A stretch of 64,000 nt of DNA, taken from positions 62,001-126,000 of the forward strand of contig NZ_MUBM01000016.1 of NCBI RefSeq assembly GCF_002154505.1, given 5' to 3'. The translations under genes were made by a program, and so were the position numbers. How positions within the stretch are numbered: the stretch's first letter is position 1; every line of letters begins with the position of its first letter. The stretch is from Streptomyces carpinensis (GTDB taxonomy: Bacteria; Actinomycetota; Actinomycetes; Streptomycetales; Streptomycetaceae). The notes under the pieces are model-generated. The model made no database searches. It was not told the origin of the DNA and saw nothing but the letters and a program-made list of their open reading frames with translations. Shown here in pieces: positions 8,757 through 18,407 of the stretch.

Positions 8757-9476
8757 ATGCACACTCGTACCCTTCGGCCTCTTCGGCGCGACGCCGCCGC
8801 CGGCGCCGTCGCTCTCACCGCGCTTCTCGTGCTCGCCGGCTGCAGCTCGGCGGGCGACACGGATGCGAAGCCGAAGTCCCCGCACCGCATCTCCGACGAA
8901 CAGGCCGCCGCCCTACCCGACGACCAGGCGAGCCCCGCGCCCCAGGGCCCGTCGGCGTCCTCCAAGGGCCCGTCGGCGTCCTCCAAGGGCCCCGTCCTGC
9001 CCGACGCGCAGCTCACCCCGGCGACCGGTTCCTTCACCGCCAAGGAGAAGAAGTACCTGCACGGCCGGGTACCCCGGAACATGGATCCGGCCGCCGTGCT
9101 CCAGGCCGGCCAGGAGACCTGCCAGCGCTTCGAGCGCACCGCGGCCCACGACAAGGACGCCGCGATCGGCGCGCTCATCACCAAGGAGGTGCCGACCGCC
9201 GAGGCCGCGATCAAGCAGCTCTGCCCGACGCTGCAACCCCTGCTGAGCGCCGCCGCGACCGGCTTCGCCGACGGCGCCCGCAAGAATCCGGAACCGGGCA
9301 CCTACCGGGCGCTGACAACCGCCGAGAACTGCACCTGGAAGGCGCTGGGCTCGGGCGACAAGGTGCTGGCGTCCGGCCCCGGCCCGGGCGGCGCCAAGAA
9401 GGTGACCGCGAAGGTCGCGGCCGGGACGCGCACGTTCGTGTCGTCGGGCTGCTACGCCTGGCTGCCGGTGCGGTAG
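8757..9476 (+). CDS. Putative lipoprotein (239 aa)
   Basis: The start at 8757 gives a basic N-terminus, a hydrophobic core and the lipobox LAGC at about residues 25-28, so the mature protein should be lipidated on the outer membrane face. A short low-complexity linker contains two direct copies of GPSASSK, encoded by a 21-bp DNA tandem repeat around 8946-8987. The rest (FTAKEKKYLHGRVPRNMDPA onwards, then GQETCQRF and KQLCPTLQPLL) resembles the layout of small DUF732-type actinobacterial proteins, but not strongly enough to name. Four cysteines after the lipobox could form disulphides. Its position ahead of a GH92 enzyme does not by itself show a shared role. Confidence 0.7.
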   Translation: MHTRTLRPLRRDAAAGAVALTALLVLAGCSSAGDTDAKPKSPHRISDEQAAALPDDQASPAPQGPSASSKGPSASSKGPVLPDAQLTPATGSFTAKEKKYLHGRVPRNMDPAAVLQAGQETCQRFERTAAHDKDAAIGALITKEVPTAEAAIKQLCPTLQPLLSAAATGFADGARKNPEPGTYRALTTAENCTWKALGSGDKVLASGPGPGGAKKVTAKVAAGTRTFVSSGCYAWLPVR

Positions 9477-9876
9477 CCGTCCGCGGCACGGAACCGTTCC
9501 GGCGTTCACGCCCGCAACGGGGGAACACCGCCTTCCCCCCAGCCGGACCGCGGACTCCATCCGTCCGGGCGCCACGCATATGCGCTCGGTGAACTGCGCC
9601 CCACCACGAGCGTGCGCCGCTGGGGGGGACGGTCGGGGTGCTCGAGCCGGCGGGTCGAACCTCACTTGCTCCCAAGGGGCTTGAAGGTCCACCTTCCCGC
9701 CGGCTCCGATCGTCCCGCCCGCCGGCCGACGCCCTCATGAGCGCTGTCGTGGCCGACGGCCGTTCGGGTGGCGTGCGCACGAGGGTACTTCGCGGTCCTC
9801 ACACCGCCCGCCACTCTGGGAAACACCGAACACCCTTGACACCACCCGACTACGGAGGGAGCATCCTCGCGTTCAC

Positions 9877-9890
9877 TGACAACGTTGTCG
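9877..9890. promoter_or_regulatory. LacI-family-type operator in front of GH92
   Basis: TGACAACGTTGTCG at 9877-9890 matches 13 of 14 bases of the perfect palindrome TGACAACGTTGTCA, a form typical for LacI/GalR-family operators in actinobacteria. It sits 76 bases upstream of the GH92 start codon. No LacI gene lies in the window, so the regulator would act in trans. Confidence 0.6.
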
Positions 9891-9965
9891 GCAGTCCCGA
9901 CGGAAGGCGGACGCGCCTGTTCTCAGCGCGCCTTGATCCACCGTCAGGCAAGAAGGGCAGGAGCC

Positions 9966-12900
9966 GTGCCAGGCTCATCGATACGTCAGACTCATGTAGG
10001 GAACCGGACCCGTCCCAGACGGCGCGTTCTCGCTACCGTGGCGGCGGCCGCCATGGCTGCCGCCGCGACGGCCATGACCGTCACGCCCGCCTCGGCGGCA
10101 GCGGACCGCGGCGAGGTCAAGGACCCGGTCTCCTACGTCAACCCGCTGATCGGCTCGTCCAACGCGGGCAACACCTACCCCGGCGCCGTCCAGCCGTTCG
10201 GCATGCTGGCGTGGAGTCCGCAGAACTCCCGCGGCAATCAGGTCTCGACCCCCGCCCCGGGCGGTTACCAGTACAACGCGACGAAGATCCGGGGCTTCAG
10301 CCTCACCCACCTCAACGGCGTCGGATGCTCCGGCGCCAACGGCGACATCCCGATCATGCCGTACGTGGGCGACGTCGACTCCTCACCCACCGCCGACACC
10401 ACCGACTCCAAGTACGCCAGCACCTTCTCCCACGCCAACGAGACGGCATCGGCCGGCTATTACAAGGTGGGCCTGGACAGCGGCGCCTCCGCCGAGCTGA
10501 CGGCCACCCCCCGTACCGGCTCGGGCCGCTTCGGCTTCCCCGCGGACAAGCCCGCCAGCATGCTGTTCCGTACGTCCAACTCCGAGAGCGGCAGCACCGC
10601 CGCCGACGTCCAGGTGAACGCCGCAGACAGGACCGTGACCGGTTCGGTCAGCGCCGGCAACTTCTGCGGGCCGCAGAGCGCCAACAACCGCAAGGACCTG
10701 TACACGCTCTACTTCACCGCGCACTTCGACACGCCGTTCGCCAAGTCCGGCACCTGGACGGACGGAAACCTGCAGCCGGGCTCCACCTCCGCCAAGGGCG
10801 GCACGGGCTTCACCTCGTCCGGCAACCCGGTGGCCGGCAAGGGCTCAGGGGCGTACGTCACCTTCCCGTCGGGCACCACCAAGGTCCAGGCGAAGGTGGC
10901 CATCTCCTACGTCAGCCCGCAGAACGCGGAGGCCAACCTCCGTGCGGAGAATCCGCCGGCCAAGACCTTCGGCGCCGTCGAGTCCCAGGCGAAGGCGGCC
11001 TGGAAGCACGAACTGAGCAAGATCCAGGTGAGCGGCGGCAGCGACGCCCAGCGCTCCACCTTCTACACCGCGCTGTACCACTCGATGCTGGAGCCGACCC
11101 TCACCAGCGACGTCGACGGCCGCTACCTGGGCGCCGACCGCAAGCCGCACAAGCTGGCCAAGGGGCAGAAGGCGCAGTACGGCACCTTCTCCGGCTGGGA
11201 CCAGTACCGCGCCCAGGTGCAGCTGATGACCCTGCTGAACCCGAAGGCCGGCAGCGACTACGCGCAGTCCCTGTTCAACTACGCCAGCCAGCGGGACGGC
11301 GAGTGGGACCGCTGGCTGCTGGAGAACGGCAAGACCAGCGTCATGTCCGGCGACCCCTCCGACCCGGCGCTCGCGAGCATCTACGCCTTCGGCGGTCATG
11401 ACTTCGACGTCAAGGGCGCTTTGAAGTCGCTGGTGACCGCCGCGACCGTGCCGACGGCGAACGACTCCGACAGTGCGGGCTGCAACGTCGAGTGTGTCGG
11501 CCAACGCCCGGCGCTCGGCGAGTACCTGACCCTGGGTTACGTACCGTCCGACGGTTGCCACTGCTGGGGCGGCGCCGCCGAGACGCTGGAGGACGCCGCG
11601 GCCGACTACGCCATCTCCTCGCTCGCCGGCCAGATCGGCGACCACGCCGACGAGAAGAAGTTCCTCGACCGCTCCGGCAACTGGACCAACGTCTTCGACC
11701 CCAACGCCACACCGCAGGGCGGCTACATCCGCGACCGCAAGGCCGACGGCACCTGGGCGGGGACGTTCACCCCGAGCACCGGCAGCGGATTCGTCGAGGG
11801 AACCAGCGCCCGCTACACCTGGATGGTCTACTCCGACGTGGCAGGACTCGCCAGCGCCATGGGCGGCGACGACGCGGCCGTCGCCCGCCTCGACTCCTTC
11901 TTCCGCACCCCGGACGGTGCCTTCGACTTCTCGGCCAAGGACGGCACGCGTTACGACCCGACCAACGAACCCGACATCAACGCGCCTTACCTGTACGACT
12001 ACCTGGGAACGCCGTACAAGACGCAGGAGACGGTCCGCGCGGAGATGGACCAGCTGTGGAACGACAGCCCCGGCGGAATCCCCGGCAACGACGACGCCGG
12101 GACGATGTCGTCCTGGTACGTCTTCTCGGCGCTGGGCATGTACCCGCAGGTGCCCGGCCGCGCCGACATGGTGCTCTCGGCGCCGCTGTTCCCGCACGCT
12201 GTGGTACACACCGGCAACGACAAGACCATCACGGTCAACGCGCCCGCGGCGTCGGCGGACAACATCTACATCCAGAGCCTGAAGACCGACGGCAAGAAGT
12301 CCGACAAGCCCTGGGTGCCCGCCTCGTTCGTCACCCACGGCGGCACTCTGGACTACACCCTCGGCTCCAAGCCCGACACCTCGTGGGGCAGGGCCAAGGC
12401 CGACGCCCCGCCGTCGTTCCCGGGCGGCGGAGTGAAGTTCTTCACCGGCCTCACCCCTTCCAAGCTCAAGGCGGAGCCCGGTGGTGACGCCGTCGCCGCG
12501 ACGGTCAAGGTGCAGGCGCTCCAGGACCAGGACACCGAGGTCCACTGGACTGCCACACCTCCGGCGGGCATCACCGTGACACCCTCCCAGGGCGACTTCA
12601 CGGTGCCGGGTGGTGGCTCCGTCAGCGCGAAGGTCTCCGTCTCGGCGGCTGCCGGGACCAAGGAGGGCTTCTACACCATCCCGGTGACGCTCACGTCGTC
12701 GTCGGGTACGGCGCTGCCGAAGACGTCCGCATCGGTGACCGTCGCCGCCAAGAACAGCATGCTGTGGAACGTCAACAGCAACGGCATCTCGGCCGACGAC
12801 ACCAACCCGCAGGCCAACTTCGACGGTGAGGGCTGGAGTTACTCGGCCACCGCCCTCGCCGCCGCGGGCGTGGAACCGGGTGGGACCGTCTCCTCCGGTG

Positions 12901-13331
12901 GGTTCAGCTTCACCTGGCCCAAGGCCGCCGCCGGTGATCCCGACAACATCGAGGTCGTCGGGGGCGGTCAGACGCTCGCCGTGCCGGCGGCCGACGGTGC
13001 CACGAAGCTGAGTTTCCTGGGCAGTGCGGCTGAGGGAGCGGCGAGCGGTACGGTGACGCTCACGTACACCGACGGCACTACCCAGCAGGCCGAGATCGGC
13101 TTCAGCGACTGGACGCTCGGTGGCGGTTCGCAGACGCCCTCCTTCGGCAACACGGTCGCCGTCAAGACCGCGTACCGGGACGTGCAGGGTGGCGGCAAGG
13201 ACCCGGTGGCCACGGACGTCTTCACCACCGCGCCCATCGCGCTGCAGGCGGGCAAGCAGCTCGCCAGTGTGACACTGCCCGCCACGACGAACGGCGGCGT
13301 GATCCACATCTTCGCGGTGGCGACCGCCTGA
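9966..13331 (+). CDS. Secreted GH92 alpha-1,2-mannosidase with NEW3-type module
   Basis: I start at the GTG at 9966 because GGCAGGAG lies just before it and a good signal peptide follows (RRR, Ala-rich core, cut near PASAA). The product is about 1121 aa. The N-terminal beta-sandwich begins YVNPLIGSSNAGNTYPGAVQ. The GH92 catalytic barrel shows GWDQYRAQ, HCWGGAAETLEDAAADYA near residue 535, and the family signature GIPGNDDAGTMSSWYVFSAL near residue 705, whose acidic residues bind calcium and catalyse. After about residue 830 come a NEW3/NPCBM-associated Ig-like domain and a Streptomyces-type C-terminal beta domain. Exo-mannosidases of this family trim N-glycans or fungal mannan; calcium dependence is family knowledge. 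A hairpin terminator follows. Confidence 0.9.
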   Translation: MPGSSIRQTHVGNRTRPRRRVLATVAAAAMAAAATAMTVTPASAAADRGEVKDPVSYVNPLIGSSNAGNTYPGAVQPFGMLAWSPQNSRGNQVSTPAPGGYQYNATKIRGFSLTHLNGVGCSGANGDIPIMPYVGDVDSSPTADTTDSKYASTFSHANETASAGYYKVGLDSGASAELTATPRTGSGRFGFPADKPASMLFRTSNSESGSTAADVQVNAADRTVTGSVSAGNFCGPQSANNRKDLYTLYFTAHFDTPFAKSGTWTDGNLQPGSTSAKGGTGFTSSGNPVAGKGSGAYVTFPSGTTKVQAKVAISYVSPQNAEANLRAENPPAKTFGAVESQAKAAWKHELSKIQVSGGSDAQRSTFYTALYHSMLEPTLTSDVDGRYLGADRKPHKLAKGQKAQYGTFSGWDQYRAQVQLMTLLNPKAGSDYAQSLFNYASQRDGEWDRWLLENGKTSVMSGDPSDPALASIYAFGGHDFDVKGALKSLVTAATVPTANDSDSAGCNVECVGQRPALGEYLTLGYVPSDGCHCWGGAAETLEDAAADYAISSLAGQIGDHADEKKFLDRSGNWTNVFDPNATPQGGYIRDRKADGTWAGTFTPSTGSGFVEGTSARYTWMVYSDVAGLASAMGGDDAAVARLDSFFRTPDGAFDFSAKDGTRYDPTNEPDINAPYLYDYLGTPYKTQETVRAEMDQLWNDSPGGIPGNDDAGTMSSWYVFSALGMYPQVPGRADMVLSAPLFPHAVVHTGNDKTITVNAPAASADNIYIQSLKTDGKKSDKPWVPASFVTHGGTLDYTLGSKPDTSWGRAKADAPPSFPGGGVKFFTGLTPSKLKAEPGGDAVAATVKVQALQDQDTEVHWTATPPAGITVTPSQGDFTVPGGGSVSAKVSVSAAAGTKEGFYTIPVTLTSSSGTALPKTSASVTVAAKNSMLWNVNSNGISADDTNPQANFDGEGWSYSATALAAAGVEPGGTVSSGGFSFTWPKAAAGDPDNIEVVGGGQTLAVPAADGATKLSFLGSAAEGAASGTVTLTYTDGTTQQAEIGFSDWTLGGGSQTPSFGNTVAVKTAYRDVQGGGKDPVATDVFTTAPIALQAGKQLASVTLPATTNGGVIHIFAVATA

Positions 13332-13358
13332 CGACCGGTCCGACCGGTTGCGGCCACG

Positions 13359-13400
13359 CCAAGGCCTGCTCAGCCCTGCGAAGGGAGGAGCAGGCCTTGG
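13359..13400. terminator. Bidirectional terminator between convergent genes
   Basis: CCAAGGCCTGCTC (13359-13371) and GAGCAGGCCTTGG (13388-13400) form a 13-bp perfect stem with a 16-base loop between the GH92 gene and the convergent monooxygenase gene. Confidence 0.75.
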
Positions 13401-13501
13401 TCAGGCCTTGGCCCGGTGCGCCGTGGCGGCGCGGAGTTCGGCGCCACGCAGTACGCCGGCCGGGCTTCTGTATGTCTCCTGGTCTGCGGTGTGTCGTCGG
13501 C

Positions 13502-14650
13502 TCAGCGGGACTCAAGCGCCCGCAGGAGAACCGTTGAAGAAACCGGTGCGGCTTTGACGAAGCCGAAGAAGGGGCCGAAGTCCTGGGTGGCGGTGAAGCC
13601 GGTGAGGTAGAGGCCGGGCACCGTGCTCTGGAAGCCCTCGTCGAGTACCGGGAAGCCGTTGCGGGTGGCGATGCGGTCGAGGAGGCCGGCCAGGTAGGGG
13701 ACGCGTGCGAGGTCGGGTGCGTATCCGGTGGCGAACACTATGTGGTCGACCTGCAAGGTCTCGCTGTTCGACAGAGTGATCCGCGGGCAGCCGCCTCTCG
13801 CGTCGCCGTCCACGTGAGCGACCTGGCATCGCGGCCAGACGTGGACGGCGGGAGAGCTCAGGCGCGGCGGCAGCCATGGTTCGAGCGTGGCTCGTCCGGC
13901 CTGCCGGCACCGCTCGCGGACAGCGGCTTGCTCCGTGGGCGCAAGGCGGCGCCACCAGCCGTCCACGCGCAGCGTGCTCTCCACATAGTCGTCGAAGAAG
14001 TCCCAGTTCACGGCCTCGAAGCGGGGCACGGGATGGCGGTGCACGACGTCGACGCGCTCCGCACCGTGCTCACTGATCAGCGCCGCCCACTCGTACGCGC
14101 TCTGCCGGCCTCCGACGATGAGGACACGCCGTCCCGACAGCGCGTCGAAGGAGATCAGATCAACGCTGTGGGCGGCGCGGCCGGGCACCACCTCGGCGGC
14201 CCAGTCGGGGAGCGATCCGAAGTAGCCGACGCCCGGGGCGGCGACCACGACATCGCTGTGCACGCGTCCGCCTCCGGAGCATTCGGCCTCGAATCCGCCG
14301 TCGTGCCGGGTGATGTCCGTGACGAATTCCTCCCGGACCTCGATCTGTTTCGCGTCGCGGAACCAGTCGGCGTAGCCGAGGAAGACGGCGACGGGGATCG
14401 GGGCGACCTCATCGGTGCCCAGGCGCCGCTCGTCCAGGTAGGCCCGCAGGGTGTGCTCCCCGGTGGCGTCCAAGTGCCAGTCGGGACCTGAGCGCAGGAG
14501 CAGCCCGTCGGGCATGTGCTCGCGCCAGAAGCCCATCGGCCGACCGACCGTGATCGTGTCGATGCCGTGCTCCCGGGCGAGCGCGGCCGCGGAGAGGGCG
14601 AACGGGCCGGCGCCGACGATGAGCATGCTCGTGGAGGTGGTGTCATGCAC
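13502..14650 (-). CDS. FAD/NAD(P)-binding flavoprotein monooxygenase
   Basis: The GTG at 14650 has AGGAG eight bases upstream and is chosen over longer in-frame options. The 382-aa product starts almost at once with the FAD fold (MLIVGAGPFALSAAALA) and has a second Rossmann motif in the middle (VLIVGGRQSAYEWAAL), then the FATGYAPDLARVPYL sequence characteristic of flavin-containing and ornithine/lysine N-hydroxylase-like enzymes. It likely uses NADPH and O2 to oxidise a small substrate in the cytoplasm; which one cannot be read. It is transcribed away from the enoyl-CoA hydratase at 14932, with a 281-bp shared promoter region. Confidence 0.75.
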   Translation of the reverse strand: MHDTTSTSMLIVGAGPFALSAAALAREHGIDTITVGRPMGFWREHMPDGLLLRSGPDWHLDATGEHTLRAYLDERRLGTDEVAPIPVAVFLGYADWFRDAKQIEVREEFVTDITRHDGGFEAECSGGGRVHSDVVVAAPGVGYFGSLPDWAAEVVPGRAAHSVDLISFDALSGRRVLIVGGRQSAYEWAALISEHGAERVDVVHRHPVPRFEAVNWDFFDDYVESTLRVDGWWRRLAPTEQAAVRERCRQAGRATLEPWLPPRLSSPAVHVWPRCQVAHVDGDARGGCPRITLSNSETLQVDHIVFATGYAPDLARVPYLAGLLDRIATRNGFPVLDEGFQSTVPGLYLTGFTATQDFGPFFGFVKAAPVSSTVLLRALESR

Positions 14651-14931
14651 GATCCGGCTCCTGTCCCCGGCTTCGATGTGGACCCGCACATCGCGTGGCA
14701 GGCGGCTCGTCGACGTCCCAGCGTCACCGGCTTCCAGGGTGACGTGATCTTCGCCGGGGCTCTCACACCGGATGACGGCCCCACTTGTGCCGAGCATCTC
14801 TCGATGGTGGACATCGCCGCAACCCAAGGCCCGCCGAGCCGGCAGGGCCCGGTGCGGACGCCGCGATTCCCGGCTCGCAGGGGAGGTGAGGAGTCGGGGC
14901 GCGGCGTATCACTCCGGCGTACGGTGGGGTC

Positions 14932-15705
14932 ATGGCCTCGTACGAGCACCTCACTGTGGCGGCTCGAGGACAATTCACCTGGGTCACCCTGGATCATCCC
15001 GAGCGCAGAAACGCCCTGAACTGGAGCATGCTCCAGGACCTGCACAAAGCCCTGACCGAGGTGGCTGACTCCTCGGCCACCGGCATCGTGCTGGCAGCGA
15101 ACGGCCCGGTGTTCTGCTCCGGGCACGACTTCGCCGACGTGCTGGCCGCGGACACCGACGACATCCGCGGACTGCTCGAGCTGTGCACCAAGGTGATGCG
15201 ACTGATCCACTCTGTGCCGCAGGTCGTGGTTGCCAGGGTGCACGCACTGGCCGTGGCCGCCGGATGCCAACTGGTGGCGACCTGCGACCTGGCGGTGGCC
15301 GGAGAGTCCGCCGGATTCGCCCTCCCCGGGGGCAAGGGCGGCTGGTTCTGCCATACGCCCGCCGTTCCGGTGGCCCGCTCGATCGGGCGCAAAAGGCTCA
15401 TGGAGATGGCCCTCACCGGCGACGTGATCGACGCCCGTACCGCCGCCGACTGGGGACTGATCAATCGAGCGGTCCCCGACCGGGAGCTGGACGCGGCCAC
15501 CGAAGAACTGCTCGCCCGCGCCACCCGCGGCAGCCCGGCCAGCAAGGCGCTGGGCAAAGAGGCCCTCTACGCTCAGCTGGACCGCCCGGAGACCGACGCC
15601 TACGAGATCGCCTGTGAAGTCATGGCCGTCTCGTCCCAGTCCCCCGCAGCGCGCGAAGGCATCGCCTCCTTTCTGGAGAAGCGCAAGCCCGAGTGGCCCG
15701 AATGA
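14932..15705 (+). CDS. Enoyl-CoA hydratase/isomerase family protein
   Basis: The 257-aa protein has the complete crotonase layout: ITW..LDHPERRNALNWSML at the start, the oxyanion-hole segment FCSGHDFADVL near residue 65, the second oxyanion loop HALAVAAGCQLVATCDLAVA near 104-123, and a helical tail (SPASKALGKEALYAQLDRPE) in the usual trimerisation region. The segment GKGGWFCHTPAVPVAR at the active site resembles the ECHDC3-like subgroup rather than classical beta-oxidation hydratases with two catalytic Glu, so hydratase activity is uncertain. It is likely cytoplasmic CoA-ester metabolism. It ends at a strong hairpin and diverges from the monooxygenase gene. Confidence 0.85.
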   Translation: MASYEHLTVAARGQFTWVTLDHPERRNALNWSMLQDLHKALTEVADSSATGIVLAANGPVFCSGHDFADVLAADTDDIRGLLELCTKVMRLIHSVPQVVVARVHALAVAAGCQLVATCDLAVAGESAGFALPGGKGGWFCHTPAVPVARSIGRKRLMEMALTGDVIDARTAADWGLINRAVPDRELDAATEELLARATRGSPASKALGKEALYAQLDRPETDAYEIACEVMAVSSQSPAAREGIASFLEKRKPEWPE

Positions 15706-15711
15706 AGGTGG

Positions 15712-15747
15712 CCCCCGGTCTTTTCACACCGGTGAAAAGACCGGGGG
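15712..15747. terminator. Bidirectional hairpin terminator
   Basis: A 15-bp perfect stem, CCCCCGGTCTTTTCA (15712-15726) with its complement (15733-15747) and a six-base loop, lies between the convergent hydratase and GH43 genes. The inner TTTT/AAAA pair gives a U-tract-like element on both strands. Confidence 0.8.
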
Positions 15748-15819
15748 TGGGCGCGCTCCGGCCCGCCGGACCGGAGCGCAGTGAGCCCGGGGCACCCCAC
15801 CCCGCGGTCGGACTGCGCG

Positions 15820-18195
15820 TCAGCTGTTCGTCCCACCTCCAGCAGCTCGGGTTCCAGCACCCTGCGCCATGTCGTAGGTGTGCACGTAGTCGAACTTGGC
15901 GGTGGCTCCGGCGGTGTTCATGGACACGAGGCCGATGCGCAGGTCACCCTGGTCGGACAGCGACCAGGTACCGCCCCACTCCCAGTGTTCGCCGTCGGTG
16001 CTCGATGCCATGCGCACGTCGTACTCGTCGTGCGCGACGTCATGCTGGACGTACAACCGCAGCCAGGTCGTCTCCGCAGGGGCTGCCCCGAACATCGGGC
16101 CGTTGGCCACGGCGACTGGCGGAGTGGCCGTCGGGCGCTCTGCTTCCTTCCCGAACTCCGTCTGGTGCAGAAGCTGGCCGGCCTTGCGGTTGAGCGGCAG
16201 AACGGAGTGCGCCAGCTTCAGGTACCGGTCGTCGTTCTGGTAGAGAACCAGGCCGGCCTGCTGAGAGGCCCGGGTACCGTCGAAGCCGAGCTTCGTCTCG
16301 ACGAGGTAGTCCGATCGGGGAGCGTCCCGGAGCAGCACCGAGGCTGTGTCGCTGCCCGTGTACAGCTCAGCGGCCTGGGTGGGCCACACCAGCCGGCCGT
16401 CCTCCAGCCGCGGGCCCGTCGCGGGCTGCCGCACCCACGACCACGCCGAGTCACCCGTTCCCGGCATGCCGGTCCCTTCGAACTCGTCGGAGTATCCCGT
16501 GAGCAGCCTGCCCGGCACCGGATCGGGAACGCGTTCGGTGACTCGCCGAGCCGCGGGGGCGGCGCTCACGTTGTCGACGTCGCCACCGCGACGCGCGCTC
16601 ACCGCGATCGCGCCGCTCGGAGTCGCCCTCCCGGGTGCCGTCGCCGTCGTCACCGCCAGCGGATCGATGAGACCGTCCTCCGACACCGACGCCGTGACGT
16701 GATCGCCGACCCAGTCGAGCGTCAGCACCTTCCAGCTGCTCGCGTCGAACGTCGCCGGCAGCGGAGCGGCCGAGCGGACGGTCGTGTCACCGTGCGTGAC
16801 TTCGACGCGGAGCTCGCCGGCCTGGGAGTCGAGCCACGCAACGGCGCCGTTGCGCCCGTTGACGCCGGCACGGAGCCCGACGGTGCCACCCGCCGATGTC
16901 CGCACGTCCGCCTGTGCGCGCAGATCCCCCTCGACACGGACCTTGCTCGTGAGCGTGGCCCCATCGCCCAGACGTGCGAAACGCCCGGCGTCCGTCTCGT
17001 CGCCGACGACGGCCGGTCCTCGGGACACCCAGGCGCCGAGCCCCGAGGCGAAGCTGTCGTCGACGGGTCCGGTCGTCACAGGGGCCGCTGCTCCAAAGAC
17101 GCTTGCGCCAGCGCCCGCGTTGGCCACTGGCCAGCCGTCGATCCAGTCCAGCCGATCGATCAGCATCGGGCGCTTGGAGAGCTTCAGTTCGCCCGCGCGC
17201 GACTGCACCGGAGGGAAGTCGGGGTCTGCGTTCGAGATCCCGTGATAGACGATCCAGTCCTGGCCCGACAGATCCGTCTGGACCGCGTTGTGCCCCACGC
17301 CCGTGAACCCGTTGCCGTTCGGGGCGAGAACGAAGCCACCCTTGCTCGAGAGGCTCATCAGGTCGGTTCCCTCATCGTCCTCGAACGGGCCGGAGGGGCT
17401 GCGACTACGCCCCACCTTGACGGTGTAGCCGCTGAACGCTCCGTCGCAGCAACCGCCGTCGGAGTACATGAGGTAGTAGAAGTCGCCATGCTTGGCGACG
17501 AACGCGCCTTCCATGCGCCGCCCCTGGGCGACCTGGGTGACGGGGCCCGTGAGTGCGGTCGCATCGGCGTTCGTCCTCGAGACGCAGATGACGTCGTAGC
17601 TACCCCAATAGAGGTAGTGGGTTCCGTCGGTGTCCGTGAACAACGCCTGGTCGATGTTCCCCGTCGGGCAGCCGGCCACCGCGGCGCTCGGGACGAGGAG
17701 ACCGTGCTGAGTCCACGGACCTGTCGGCGTCGGCGCCGTTGCCAGCGCGATGCCCCCGGTCGAGAGCGCATACGTCAGGTAGTACTGACCGTCGACATAG
17801 CGGATGTCCGGCGCCCAGGCGCGCGAGTTGCTCTGCCAGAAGGCAGGAATCGCGTCCGGCGAGACGACATCGCCCACGTACTTCCAGTCGACCATGTTCT
17901 CGGAGCGGAGTACGGGGAGGATGTGTTCGCCCTCCTCACCCGCGCTGTTGAAGATCGGGTTCGTCGTTCCGTATGCGTACCACGAGCCGTCCTTGCCGCG
18001 GATCATCGTCGGATCCGGGAACGTGTCCACCACTCCGGCGGTCACCGGGTTGGTGTAGGTCGCGGCGGACGGCGATCCGGCGCCGTGGGCGGTCATCGCG
18101 TTGGCCGGTGCGACGGCCGAGACTCCGCCGGCCAGCAACACGCCGGCTGACAACGCCGTCGCGGCTAACCGTGCCAGTCTTCCTCGCAATCCCAT
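15820..18195 (-). CDS. Secreted GH43 arabinan-active enzyme with concanavalin-like tail
   Basis: Translation from the ATG at 18195 (GGAAGGAAT upstream) gives 791 aa. Residues 1-33 are a signal peptide ending ANA. The GH43 five-blade propeller carries the expected acids: Asp61 in FPDPTMI (general base), Asp130 in AWAPDI (pKa modulator) and Glu229 in RRMEGAFV (general acid). A middle beta-domain (about 400-555) and a C-terminal DUF1349/beta-xylosidase-type concanavalin domain (DEFEGTGMPG..., FDYVHTYDMAQ) follow. Substrates of the family are arabinan and arabinoxylan side chains. The end, AGGGTNS, recurs in a remnant at 57762. Upstream lie a transposase scrap and a divergent GH43-like gene. Confidence 0.85.
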   Translation of the reverse strand: MGLRGRLARLAATALSAGVLLAGGVSAVAPANAMTAHGAGSPSAATYTNPVTAGVVDTFPDPTMIRGKDGSWYAYGTTNPIFNSAGEEGEHILPVLRSENMVDWKYVGDVVSPDAIPAFWQSNSRAWAPDIRYVDGQYYLTYALSTGGIALATAPTPTGPWTQHGLLVPSAAVAGCPTGNIDQALFTDTDGTHYLYWGSYDVICVSRTNADATALTGPVTQVAQGRRMEGAFVAKHGDFYYLMYSDGGCCDGAFSGYTVKVGRSRSPSGPFEDDEGTDLMSLSSKGGFVLAPNGNGFTGVGHNAVQTDLSGQDWIVYHGISNADPDFPPVQSRAGELKLSKRPMLIDRLDWIDGWPVANAGAGASVFGAAAPVTTGPVDDSFASGLGAWVSRGPAVVGDETDAGRFARLGDGATLTSKVRVEGDLRAQADVRTSAGGTVGLRAGVNGRNGAVAWLDSQAGELRVEVTHGDTTVRSAAPLPATFDASSWKVLTLDWVGDHVTASVSEDGLIDPLAVTTATAPGRATPSGAIAVSARRGGDVDNVSAAPAARRVTERVPDPVPGRLLTGYSDEFEGTGMPGTGDSAWSWVRQPATGPRLEDGRLVWPTQAAELYTGSDTASVLLRDAPRSDYLVETKLGFDGTRASQQAGLVLYQNDDRYLKLAHSVLPLNRKAGQLLHQTEFGKEAERPTATPPVAVANGPMFGAAPAETTWLRLYVQHDVAHDEYDVRMASSTDGEHWEWGGTWSLSDQGDLRIGLVSMNTAGATAKFDYVHTYDMAQGAGTRAAGGGTNS

Positions 18196-18407
18196 GAGTA
18201 TTCCTTCCGCATCGAAGAACCCGCGCCTGCGGCGCAGCGAGCGCAGGAACGACCGAAGTCGCCCTCCGAGCTCATGCAACGGATTTCTGATTTTTCCGTC
18301 AAGGCGTCGGCAGAATGGAAGTCCCGATGGGCGTCTATCGCGGAATGCGGACATCGCCGGAATGCGGTTAATGTCGGTCGGGGTGGTCGGGTGCGCGGGC
18401 GGTGACC

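Noticed and set aside
8946-8987. Tandem 21-bp repeat as a regulatory element
   Set aside because: It lies inside the lipoprotein gene in frame and encodes the repeated GPSASSK linker.
10845-13307. 820-codon minus-strand frame inside the GH92 gene
   Set aside because: Antisense shadow of a clear GH92 enzyme; translation is Arg/Gly/Val-rich with no domain.
15781-18150. 789-codon plus-strand frame over the GH43 gene
   Set aside because: Antisense to an enzyme with all three GH43 catalytic acids; the translation has no family features.
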